A DNA stretch of 64,000 bases from Rhytidiadelphus loreus (Eukaryota; Streptophyta; Bryopsida; Hypnales; Hylocomiaceae): positions 77,189,839 through 77,253,838 of the forward strand of contig OX344761.1 of the NCBI GenBank assembly GCA_947034895.1, read 5' to 3'. This document shows positions 26,258 to 36,448 of this stretch, one piece after another. A model generated the notes under the pieces. It did not search any database. It had not been told where the DNA came from and saw nothing but the letters and a program-made list of their open reading frames with translations. Numbering within the stretch: position 1 is the stretch's first letter; each line of letters starts with the position of its first letter. The position numbers and the translations under genes are program-made.

Positions 26258-27178
26258 TTAACCCTAAAGGACCATTTGTCCCTTCGGAGGACAAGTGGAT
26301 TTGGAGCAAGTACCTATAGTCTCAATTTTTGTCCTAATATTTTGAAACTTTTTTTGAAGATAAAAAAATTGATTAGCTTCATGGGAATATAATTCTTTTT
26401 TTTCAATTGGTGCCCAGGAACAAAATTTATGCCCAAATAAGCTAAAACAGAGGAGAGAGGGGGCATAAAAAAAAAGTCTAAAAATTAGAATTAGAATTTT
26501 TTTCTCATAGATTATATTTTTGTCTAGATAAAAAGCTTTGATTTATTCCACTTTGATTTGTAATGAGAAAGTTATGGACAATCTTGTTTTTTGGGCAATT
26601 AGAGTATCTTTGTGAAAAAATAACTTGTAGGATTCATTTTTGAATGCAATTCTTACAATTTTTCAAAAAAAGAAGTTCCACATGGTTTAGTTTGCTTTCT
26701 AGAGCAGTCTCACCATTGGAATTAGTGCATTTTAATGCCATCTTAGAGATATTAATAATTTAGATTTTCCTTCTATTTCATACCTACTTCTACTTAACAA
26801 CTTTTTAAAGAATAAAAATTAAGTTTTTTTTAATTTTAATTTTCTTTTCTAGACTCTTAACTCAATTCTCTACCATAATGATTTATAGCTCAAAACTCTG
26901 TAGTGCAAAAAGTTAAAGTTAAGAAGGTTCAAGGTCAAATAACATAGTCCCGCAATGTGTTGAAAAACTTGTTTTTTTCACTTTAAACGCAAATATCTTG
27001 CAATTTGTGCAGTCAAAAAATTTGAAATTGTTCCCACACATTTTAATAATAGTTAGGTGTAAGATCCTACAGTTAGGTGTGCAAAAAAACGATTTTCAAA
27101 AGCTTTTACCCCTGCTATAGAAATGGCAGTTTTAAGTGTTTTTTGGCAGCTAAAAGGCCTTGGTCCTTTAGGAGTTAA
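26258..27178. mobile_element. TTAA-inserting MITE (copy B orthologue)
   Basis: Orthologue of 11854-12787. Termini are slightly decayed (CCCTAAAGGACC and GGTCCTTTAGGAG). Non-coding. Confidence 0.83.
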
Positions 27179-27204
27179 AGTTGTTGGAACTGGTTGTAAG
27201 GTAG

Positions 27205-27492
27205 GGTAGGGTGCTCTAAAAGCAACCCTGTCCCTAAAAGCAACCTCTAATATAGAGGTACCTTTTGCTTTCTTCTATGTATCAATAGAGTGTTTCTTTT
27301 TAGTGACCATTGCATTTCAACTTCAAAATTTTGTAACTAGTTCCAAGAAGGTCCAAAAAATATGAAAAGACTTGAGTTAGATGCCAATTCCATTTTTCTT
27401 CATATAAAAATTTACTGATAATTGTTCCAAGGAGTTTAGCTTCCTCCAAATGCAAGCAGCTTAAAAGGTTGCTTTAATAAGAGCAGACTACC
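27205..27492. mobile_element. GGTAGGGTGCTCT MITE, complete copy
   Basis: Starts GGTAGGGTGCTCTAAAAGC. The inverted right terminus includes GGTTGCTTTAATAAGAGC and ends at GACTACC. 288 bp, non-coding. Target duplication not resolved. Confidence 0.62.
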
Positions 27493-27533
27493 TTAATTGG
27501 CTTTGCTGCGGGATCCCGTCCTCGGATGTGGGC

Positions 27534-27753
27534 CAGGGTGAACTGACCCCCTCACTCGGCCCTGAGGGCAAACCCTGGAATTATTTATTTTCTGCACATG
27601 AATTTTCTTGCAAATTTTGAATTCATTTTTGCGATCAGAGACCCTAAATTAGTTAAGAGAGGTGAAGAGTATACCCTAGAACAGCCCAAAATAGGGGGCT
27701 TTTTTTTTACATGCACCCCTAGTAAGGCCGAGCGAGGGGGTCAATCCACCCTG
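27534..27753. mobile_element. GTGAATTGACCCCC MITE, copy 1
   Basis: About 220 bp with inverted termini CAGGGTGAACTGACCCCC and GGGGGTCAATCCACCCTG. A further copy follows 130 bp downstream in the same orientation. Non-coding; weakly related to 6470-6675. Confidence 0.78.
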
Positions 27754-27883
27754 ATCTTGGATGTGCTGGTGGAACATGTTGACCTCAGTTTCTTCTTCGA
27801 AGTTAACTCAGTGTTGTCCCTCTTCATTGGGACCAAGATCGATGGTCTCTTTTTTTTTGGACTTCCTTCTCCAAAGAAACGGC

Positions 27884-28102
27884 CAAGGTGAATTGACCCC
27901 CTCGCTTGGCCCTGTGGGCAAACCCTGGAATTATTTATTTTCCGCACATGAATTTTTTTGCAAATTTTTAATTCATTTTTGCAATCAGAGACCCCAAATT
28001 AGTTGAGGGAGGTCAAGAGTGTACCCTAGAACAGCCCAAAATAGGGGGCTTTTTTTTACATGCACCCCTGGTAAGGCCGAGCGAGGGGGTCAATCCACCC
28101 CG
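27884..28102. mobile_element. GTGAATTGACCCCC MITE, copy 2
   Basis: Termini CAAGGTGAATTGACCCCC and GGGGGTCAATCCACCCCG. The body is nearly identical to copy 1, so one of the two is recent. Confidence 0.78.
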
Positions 28103-28956
28103 ATCAAAGAAATAAGGCGCAGCTCAAGTTTTTTTGGTTTTTTGTAATGACAATTTCAAGAAATTATTGGTGATACTTGAATACTTTGTCACCTTCCAAA
28201 CTGGTGTTTTTGAAACATATATCCATGCGTGCCCTAGAATTTAGACCTTTATGGACAATTTTTGGCACTGGAAAGCAACCCAAGTTTATATAAGAAGAAA
28301 GCAAGCCCAAGTTTAGAATAATAGGGAAAGCCCAAGAGTTTCTTTTTTGTTATTTTATAACACAAATGCGAGCACAAATGAAAATAGCAACTATGCTACA
28401 AGAGGCTCTATTCATGTAGCATTGGCTTGCTTTTGAAATATTAAAAGTTCTTACTATTCAAACTTCCTCACATCATGTAGCTTCTATGGATGCAAAAGCT
28501 TCCTTCCTTTTGAATTAGAGTATGAGAGTTCTTCATCGCATTGGTAAAAGAAAACTTAGAGTTGGCCGGTAGGGAGTGTATGGGATCCTAAACCAATTTT
28601 CCTTAAAAGCAATGGACACCTATGATGATTTTGGTCAATTTTTAGTCAAATGATCCTTGATGAAAAAGGGCCAACTAGCCCATCTCATATCACCAAAATA
28701 AGCACCCTCCATCTTGCACTCATAAATACATGCCTATGTAGGTTGGAGCAATGTTCCATGCAAAAGTCTCATTGGAATTTGCCATTAGGGCCTCAAAATT
28801 GTTCCAAATTGGGCCCTAAATACAAATTCCAGAACACTATCAATCCCACAAACACCCAATTCAATGTGCATGGACCAAGATGAATTTGCACTACAAATTA
28901 AGCTCCAAGGTTCAATCTTTTGGCCAATTCTCTCTAAAAATTACAATTAGGGCATG
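28103..28956. other. No gene recognised
   Basis: AT-rich sequence between the MITE pair and the 5-kb insertion. No splice-consistent coding region, tRNA or repeat terminus was seen. Confidence 0.5.
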
Positions 28957-30278
28957 ACAATGTACCCAAAAGAGGCATCACTGAGTTTGTTGTTCCTCCT
29001 GTCCCTCCGCAGCCGTGGATCTCGTTAAATGATCAAGATCTGAATGTTGATTCTGCCTATAATTTAGGGAGATGAGAGAAATTGTGGCCATCGATAATTT
29101 TGGGAAAATAAAGAAGCCTAAGCTCCTGGTCATTGATGCCGCCCAATCTCAAAAATTTAGAGCCGTTCGTAACGCTAGGGTTTGGAGTTGTTAGGGATTG
29201 GGAGCTGTTACGCTAGTCTGTTGCAATCGCTGAGAGAGATTGATGCTGCATTGATCGGGGAGTGATCGGGAAGTCTGCTTTGTTCCGATGGTGGTGATTG
29301 CTGATCAGGAGTTGTTAGGGATCGGGAGATGATCATTCTTGATCGTCTTTGAGAGGTTGTCCATCTCAGAGCTCCAAGGGTATTAGAGCTGTAGCAGAGA
29401 GAGCTTGCGTAATCACGATAGTTGGAAGATTCGGAAACAATTGTTGTTGCAGTGGTAGTGGATTGGAGTTGCGGTGGTAGGCGTGCATTGTGTTGATCTC
29501 TTGATTTGTTTCCCACTTTGCCATTGATTTCATCAAGCACATGAACATGTGTTTTCTTGAGTTTTAGGATTTTCTACTCCGCCATTGAGGAGCTGCTAGA
29601 GACATGTGAGGGACGACAACTGATCGAGATGTGTGAGGGCAGTAGGGAGGTGTAACCAAGGAGGAAGGTGCCATCAAGGTGGAATCAAGGTGCGAGGAGG
29701 AAGGCGTGATCAAGTAAAAAGCTCTCACCTGTTTTTAAAACCCTACTTCTGTTGGAGATGTATTTCAGTTTTTTAGGATTTTAGTCTTTCAGCTCTGATA
29801 TTTGATGTTTGATTGGTACAGGAGACTACAGAAGAGGCAGGGTTGCATCAAAGGACTACTGAAGATAGTTTCAACTTAGAGGTTGTTGTTTAGAGGTTTT
29901 AGCTTGAGGTATTAGTAGTAGCATCTCTGCCATCTGAAGCTTATATTAGCTTCATCTTATGAGGCATCCAAATTCTAGGGAAGAAGCTCATTGGCGTTGG
30001 TACTTCTCAATGTATGGTGTTTCTTAATAATTAATCGATTCCCTTTGTTGTTTCACAATGCTTGTATAGAGTTTAATGGTTTCATTCTTGGTTTCACTTG
30101 AATAGGGTTTTGGTAAGCCCCTGTCTCAGGTCTGGCGCCCCCCATGTCACAAATTCTGAAAGGATCTGCACGCAAGGGCAAAATGAGGGTTGAAGATACT
30201 TAGGGAAGTCAACTCCCTCCAGCTTTAGTTTAGCCAGGTGCTTCTCAAGAAACACTTGTTCCACTAGCACTTTCTCAA

Positions 30279-31520
30279 ATGGCTACTCCTTCTAAAATGC
30301 AGAAGCTGTCTATTGTAGCTTCTAAGCTGAAGGCTGTGAAAAAGCCTCCTATCCAAGTACCTCCTCCACATCAAGCTTCTACTTCTCAACCTACTCTTTC
30401 TAAATCTCAGAAGCCTTCTGCTTCAGCCTCAAAGCTAAAGGCTGTGAGAAAGCCTTCCATTCAAAAACCTACTTTGCCACAACTTGGTGCACCAAAAAAA
30501 CCACGCACTCGAGCTCCTGCTCCAACAAAGGAAATGGATCTTAGTGTCACAATTTTTGTGGGCAATGATGACATATCCATTGGAGTTCTTGAAAAGGTTG
30601 ATGAGTTTCTACAAAAATAGTGCATATCATGCCTATGTTCCGTTGAACGAGGCAGTGGTTTAATGAGACTCCACTTGCAGAGGGTGTGCAGACTTATGAC
30701 TTCTTCCGCAACCATGGTCAGTAAGACTTTGAAGCGGTACCTTGGATAGGATGATCCAGAGAAAGCTCCAGCAAGGCACAACATTTTAACAAAAGTTATT
30801 TGTAACTCAGGCCTACACACTTACATTGGATGCTTGATTACTGTACTGTGGACAAAGGCCAGGACCACTTCCAATGCATTCAGAAAGATGTTACGGAAGC
30901 GCAATTGGAGGAAGGTGTGGAGGAGTTCATTAAGTACAGCACTCTTTTTGCTAAGAATTGTATTGGGCTCACTCACACAAATCTGATTGAGTGTACTGCT
31001 ACATATTGCAGATACAAACTGCAAAAGAAAATTGAGAGTACTCTTTCTGGAACTCTACTTCCTATGCTCCAATCTGGATAGTATATACCATTTGCTTCAT
31101 GGGTTTTGCCCGTTCACCAAGGAGGCATGGAATTCAACAGAGTAGCAATACTCTAGAAATGCATGATGAATCCAGAATTTGTGGAAATGCAAGATGTTAC
31201 ACAAATCTTCTTTGAGCACACCAACCTTGGTTCTTGGTTTGCAGACTTGAGTCGACAACGTCTTGCAGCTGAGCTTGATGAAGCAAGTGAAGGTGTAGTT
31301 CATCAATATGATATTCCAGGTATTTTTCATTAACTACCTATATCCAATATATTCCAAGTTCCTCTATTTTTTCATTCTTTCTATGTTCCTACTATTTTGC
31401 CTTCAGATTCCTCTTTGCACTTTGTTCATCTTCTTTTTTGTTTCTCGTGCTATTTTTCTCACATGTGACAAACCTGTTGCAGTGGTTCCTCAACCAGTCA
31501 TAGTTTTTGACAAATCTTAG
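30279..31520 (+). pseudogene. Broken gene of unknown function
   Basis: An open segment at 30279-30620 encodes a Lys/Pro-rich protein with an internal repeat of about 36 residues (SK.QK, ASKLKAV, KP.IQ twice). A second at 30830-31081 is in another frame (FQCIQKDVTEAQLEEGVEEF), and a third around 31,100-31,310 reads protein-like (NLGSWFADLSRQRLAAELDE). Stops and frame changes separate them. They may be exons of one decayed gene in the 5-kb insertion. I do not recognise the family. Confidence 0.4.
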
Positions 31521-31766
31521 GGTGATCCAATTCCACATGAAGACATCATGGAAATGGATTCACATCACACACTCACTATAAGCTGTTCAGCTATGTATAT
31601 TCCAGTGGTGTATGGAGATCGTTGTCGCACTGTAAATGCGTACATAGTGTAAAAATGCATAGTAATACATTATTTCCATAGATTTGATTTTAATAATATA
31701 AAAATAAAGATGACATCATCCTTAATAGCTTCAAGATGACGCCTTCTCACAATGACATGAGCCATC

Positions 31767-31773
31767 TATATAA
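31767..31773 (+). promoter_or_regulatory. Probable TATA box of the short gene
   Basis: TATATAA lies 71 bp upstream of the ATG at 31,844, at a spacing that allows a short leader. The inverted homologue has an AT-rich match (TATTTAAAAT) at a similar place. Confidence 0.4.
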
Positions 31774-31843
31774 GAATAGGTTATCATCTTAGAATGCCAC
31801 CAAACTTGAAGTAGTTTCTTTATTGTATGTTATAGATTTCAGT

Positions 31844-32302
31844 ATGTCGAATTGGAGGGTTTTTTCTGAGTCTCAGGATGAGGAGCCTCTACCAGAATCG
31901 GAGTTTGAGTTTTCGTTATCTCAACTACCGGCTCAACCTCTTCAACCGCTAGGTCTTTCATTATCGCACGAGCGTCCTCAAGATGAATCTGGGCCTTCTC
32001 GACCGCCAAAGCAACCCCGTGTGGAGCAGCGATGGCACGGGAACCTACAGCGTGGAGCTCGAGCACTAGTGATCCTGTTGCAGGTTGGGTGTGTTGAACC
32101 TGGTACCCAAGAAGTGACATTCGAAGGGAGTTTTGAAGATCTTAACGACGATCAATACTATTGTATGGTCAGGCCTATTAAAGGGAGTCGCGGTCACCAA
32201 CGATGGTTAGAGGGGCCGGTCAATCCCTTGACAAAGGTGGATCGTGTTGAGTTTGTTGCTACTACCATCAAGCGAATTCTCAAGTTCTTGAAGATGGAGT
32301 GA
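31844..32302 (+). CDS. Short protein of unknown function, 152 aa
   Basis: Single-exon frame from ATG 31,844 (MSNWRVFSES) to TGA at 32,300-32,302. An acidic/Leu-rich N-terminus (residues 1-45) and a Pro/Arg patch (GPSRPPKQPRVEQRW) precede a globular-looking C-terminal part (ALVILLQVGCVEP, DDQYYCMV, IKRILKFLKME). A second copy at 56,035-55,589 on the opposite strand is about 80% identical over the last 106 residues by eye. The flanking non-coding sequence is clearly less conserved, which suggests past selection on the protein. I recognise no domain. It sits inside the 5-kb insertion and may be a mobile-element gene. Confidence 0.55.
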   Translation: MSNWRVFSESQDEEPLPESEFEFSLSQLPAQPLQPLGLSLSHERPQDESGPSRPPKQPRVEQRWHGNLQRGARALVILLQVGCVEPGTQEVTFEGSFEDLNDDQYYCMVRPIKGSRGHQRWLEGPVNPLTKVDRVEFVATTIKRILKFLKME

Positions 32303-34174
32303 AGTTTCTTTGAAGACTTTAGTTTTTTACCTTTGAGAAGACATTTATTTTATGTTAGTTGTTTGTAGATTTCATTTTGGGTGTTGAAAATAGAGAAAGA
32401 AAAGATAGAAAGGAATTAATGAAATAGTTTTCCTTCTAGGTGAACTTGAAGTGAATTTTCTTTCTAAGATAAAGATAAAGAGATAGTTGTGAGGTCAAAT
32501 AAGGGCTCAATTATTGATGTGAGAGCTTTGGGAGTGAGTTAGGGGCTGACCCCACTTGTTTGGGTGGTTAGAGTAGAGATAAGGTGGAGAAAAAAGGGAA
32601 CACTATTCACCTTCTCTCCCGTTGTGAGTTTAGAAAGGCCCGAATGTTTGAGGGCTCATTGTGTTGTGAATTTGAAGTATTTTGAAATGAAATTTGGAGG
32701 TGTTGTGTATCATGGTGTGTAGTTTTCAAATTGATCTCACTTGCTTGATTTGGAGTTGTGAAGCAAAAGTTGTGCTAGTTTGAGTGGAGGGAGGTTTGTT
32801 GCCTTTAAAATTAAGAGGCAGAGACTTCGACCGACCATAAAAGACGGACAGGTTCTTGTTTTGCCATGAAATTTAGAGGGAGTGTAGGAAATTGTGTTAG
32901 CTTTTCATGAAGCTATCATTCGTTCTATTTGGAGTTTGTATGAGAAAGTTGTGAGTGTGGAAGCGAAGGAAGGTCTGCTGCCTTTCCCTTCTCAAGGCCG
33001 AAACTTTGGATGGCCATAGAGGTTGGACAGAGTCTTAGAATTGTATGAAATTTGGAGGAGAAGTAGATGATTGTTTTAGCTTTCCGAAAAGCTATCATTT
33101 AGTTCATTTGGAGTTATAGATCAACAAAGACACTCATCCAAAGATCAGCTTGGGAGTTGGAGTTGAAGGAGTTGGAAGACTTGTGTGTTTGTGTGTGTGT
33201 GGCTTGTGGCTTTGTAAATTTCATTTTATTGTTGCGGGCAGTTTGGTTCACACCAATACTAGCCTCATTTGGTGTTGTGGATGCGACGAAGTGGGGTTAA
33301 TTGCCCACATGGTCGAGACTTTTATGTTGTTCCCACTGGTGAGGCAAGTTTGCTGGTCACCATGGGTTTGAAATTTAGGATCCAATCCCTTGGACGGCTC
33401 AGCTCGTGGTCTGGCCGTCCCGTTTTACACGTCCGAAGCCCGTGGTTTCTTATCACCCTACCTTAACCCTTGGCCTATTTAGAAACACAACAGGATAGGA
33501 CAACGAGTAGCAGTTTGAAGATTTGAAGACTCGAAGATTTGAAGATTCGACAAGTTACAATTTATTTCATTCCCGAGCCATTTCTAGTCGCAGCCAAAAT
33601 CCTCGTGATTTCCCGAGGCAAACTCTCTCTACACGACATCGTGATGTTGCAAATGACCTAAGAGTGTAGTTTCCGGCATGTCTGGACATTGTACAATCTC
33701 AAATTGCCAGGGTTTTGGCAATATCTGCATTTTTGAAGACTTTGTGCACTACAGAATCTAGAATCCTCAAGACTTTCACTATGTTTGTGAAATCTAAAAT
33801 TTCCTAAGTTGTTTGTAAAATCTGAAATTTTGTAAGCTTTATTAACCTTTATGTGAAATCTGAAATTTTGTAACCATTGTGTGCCTTTGTGTGAAATCTG
33901 AAATTTTCTGTGTTCTTTGTATGTGGAAAATGAAATGTATGCAAAGTGTCACAATGTACCCAAAAGAGGCAGTAACTGCCTATTTCACACAATCACACAA
34001 TGGACCCTAATGGAGCCATGACCAAAAATTCCAACATACTACCACATGCAAAATTTCTCTAAAAATCACCATTAGGGCACCACAATGGACCCTAATCAAG
34101 TCATGACCAAAAATTTCAGCACAACCTCCAATCACCCCTGAACACATACAATCAACATGCATTGACATTAGAGT

Positions 34175-34600
34175 TTAACCCCTAAAGATTTTTTACTATG
34201 TTTTTACCAAAAACACTCCGAAACTACCATTTCTTGTACAAAGTACCAAATTTTAGAAAAAAAACATTTTTGAACACATCTAACCATAGGATCTTGTAGT
34301 ACTAGTTTGAGAAAATGTAAAAAAAAATTTAGAAATTTCCACCGTGTGGATTGTAAAATGTTAGCATTTGAATTGATAGAAATCAGTTTTTTGGCCCTGC
34401 AAAAAACAAGGTAGCTGCACTTTACAAGGTCACATTCTTAGAAAAAAATGTCCATATTGGTGGTGCTTCTTAGGATTCATTCTTCAAGACAAGTTGGCTA
34501 CATGTTTGAATGTTTTCAAATCATTTGGAATTGTACAATATATCGGAAAAATATAGTTATTAGAAAGAAATAGAGAATGATTCAAAATACTCAATTGTTA
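34175..34600. mobile_element. Decayed TTAA element, one end only
   Basis: Starts TTAACCCCTAAAGATTT. The inner sequence (CTAACCATAGGATCTTGTAG) matches the end region of 13,083-14,248 in reverse. The other terminus is not recognisable. Confidence 0.5.
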
Positions 34601-34719
34601 ACAATGTCGAAATCCGCCAATACCCGCCGTTCCCCGCCTGTACTGACCTGGCCAAGCGACTGCCAAGTCAGAGTTTTAGAAAAAAATATAACTTTGTTTT
34701 TCATTTTAAGGACTTACAA

Positions 34720-34721
34720 AA

Positions 34722-34761
<40 letters not shown>

Positions 34762-34763
34762 TT
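34720..34763. repeat. AT dinucleotide repeat followed by a T run
   Basis: About 11 AT units are followed by about 20 T. Simple sequence; no function inferred. Confidence 0.85.
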
Positions 34764-34909
34764 GAGAAAAAAAAAATGCCGGCGCGTTCGATGGGGGTCT
34801 TGGGGAACGGGGCTGAGAAGGACGCTGAAACGGCCCTCTAGCCCCCCGGAATCCCATCTAATGCATAATTGCCCACAAACTAAAACTCCTCATAACTTTC
34901 ATCTCATAA

Positions 34910-35777
34910 TTAACCCCTAAAGGACCAAACACCATTTTTTTCTTTTTTTTCTTTGAAGACTTCACACAATGTGTGACTGAGGAGTAGCTTTAAGGCACAA
35001 TAATTTTCATAACTTTCGACTACATGGTTCAAGAGTTATTGCATGATATGTGATTTTCAGTGTTCGACAGGCAATCTAGGCAGCCCAGAAAACTTCTTTA
35101 AAAAATCACTTTAAAAATAAATAAATCTGAAGTTTGTTTTCCAAGATAAATCATTCCATTTTGATTTATGAAATGAGAGTTATGAAGTGTTCTAGTTTGT
35201 GGGTAGTTATGGATTCCCTACTTGAAAATAAACTTTAGAGTCCTTTATTTAACTCAATTTTTTATATTTTTGGAAAAAAATAAAAGTATACGATGTAGAT
35301 TGTTTATTACTACATTACCACCGTTGGAATTGGAATTTTTCAGTTTTATAATTAAATTCTTAACAATTTAGTGTTTTGAATCACTTTGTACTTACTATTT
35401 TTTTCCTATATGTTGTGCAATTCTAAATGATCTAAAAATTTTCAAGCATGTAGCCACCTTGACTTGAAGAATGAATCGAAAGAGTAACCACCTTTTGGGA
35501 CATTTTTTCATACAAATGTGACCTTGTGAAGTGCAGCTGCCTGTGTTTTCACAGGGCCCAAAAAAGGATTTTTGTCACTTCAAACGTTAATATCTTGCAA
35601 TCTACATAGTAGAAAATTTTGAATTTTTTTTCGCATTTTTTCAAAATATTTTACTACAAGATCCTACAATAACATGTATCCACTAATGTTTTCCATCTAA
35701 AATTTGGTGCTTGTAAATGCAAGGGCACTTTTGGAGCATTTTTGGTGAAAATATAGTCTTTGACCTTTAGAGATTAA
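34910..35777. mobile_element. TTAA element, about 860 bp
   Basis: TTAA at 34910-34913 with CCCCTAAAGGACC; the other end is GACCTTTAGAGA before TTAA at 35774-35777. Same family as 11,854-12,787. Non-coding. Confidence 0.72.
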
Positions 35778-35778
35778 T

Positions 35779-36085
35779 CAAAATGGAATTATTCAAAAGC
35801 TTCCACATATACTTACATCTTGGAAAACCAATTTCAAATTTCTATTTCTTAAGAACTGATTTTTTAAGAATTTTTTGAGCTACCCAGGCTATCTTTAGAT
35901 CTTTGAAAATTATATATCATACAATAACTTTTTAACCATGTAGTCAAAAGTTATGAAAATTGTTGGGCCTTAAAGCTACTCTTTGGGCACATGTTTTTTG
36001 AAAATTTCAAAGAAAAAAAAAACATTCCATTTATAGTGAATTGCCCAAAATCACTATTGGTTGCCAATAAATGCAATTTGGACCT
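35779..36085. repeat. Inverted copy of the left part of the preceding TTAA element
   Basis: Reads in reverse complement like 34,915-35,110 (TTAAAGCTACTC, AACCATGTAGTCAAAAGTTA). It ends in TTTGGACCTT, the start of a family terminus, exactly where the 17-kb transposon begins. The large element thus seems to have landed in a TTAA-element cluster. Confidence 0.6.
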
Positions 36086-36098
36086 TTGAGAGAGAACA

Positions 36099-36155
36099 CA
36101 GGGTTGCTAGCGTGCGAGCCTGTGAGCCTGTGAGCCCATGAGCGGGAAATTTTTT
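36099..36155 (+). repeat. Left terminal and subterminal repeats of the 17-kb element
   Basis: GCTAGCGTGCGAGC is followed by three GAGC-type units (GAGCCTGT, GAGCCTGT, GAGCCCATGAGC) and GGGAAATTTTTTTTT. The inverse pattern at the right end suggests transposase-binding units (inference). Confidence 0.7.
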
Positions 36156-36448
36156 TTTGAAAAAAATGTATGAAGGACCTATCACCGTGGATAAAATTCA
36201 TTTTTCGAGTTCCAAAATATCAATTCATTATTGCAAAATTAAAGTCACCTACAGATATTTTTCACGATCTTCTGTTTCAACCAAAGTTGCACCATGCAAT
36301 TATACGTGATGGTTTAGGGGTCCCAAGCAACAAAACTGTAAAGCAAAATGTATCATGCTCAAAATGTAGCCATAAAACACACAAATCCAATCATATTCAA
36401 AATCAACACCCAATACAATAATTCACGAGATATATCAATCACGTGAAC

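Larger units (their letters stand above)
17566..27470. repeat. Tandem duplication, copy B (RLK-B and its upstream flank)
   Basis: Second copy of the block at 1-13,078. Homology to the left presumably continues through the RLK-B kinase, but the matching kinase of RLK-A is outside the window. The right limit is seen at about 27,470, where copy A is broken by a TTAA element. Because each copy has insertions the other lacks, this pair works as a natural empty-site assay for the mobile elements listed separately. Confidence 0.88.
31640..33540 (+). repeat. Inverted repeat arm, left (short-gene region)
   Basis: Matches 54,240-56,230 in reverse complement: the gene, its 5' leader (GTGTAAAAATG near 31,650) and about 1.2 kb of downstream sequence with GGATAGG and CCCGTTTTAC landmarks. 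Similarity is high in the gene and patchy elsewhere. The arm therefore looks like an old dispersed repeat, not a fresh terminal repeat. Confidence 0.65.
28978..33950. mobile_element. 4,973-bp insertion of unknown class between 21-bp direct repeats
   Basis: A perfect 21-bp direct repeat (ACAATGTACC to AGAGGCA) occurs at 28957-28977 and 33951-33971. Sequence outside both repeats reads as one family (TCTCTAAAAAT, ATTAGGGCA), so the stretch between looks inserted. It has no obvious terminal inverted repeats, long terminal repeats, poly-A tail or reverse transcriptase. It contains the gene fragments at 30,279-31,520 and the short gene at 31,844-32,302. A duplication this long is outside the usual range for LTR elements and DNA transposons; a LINE-type mechanism would need a 3' tail that is not visible. 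Confidence 0.55.

Noticed and set aside
36170..36421. Small plus-strand frame just inside the left end of the 17-kb element
   Set aside because: 83 codons, no splice partner or recognisable motif, and in the terminal non-coding zone before the methylase-like gene's stop.
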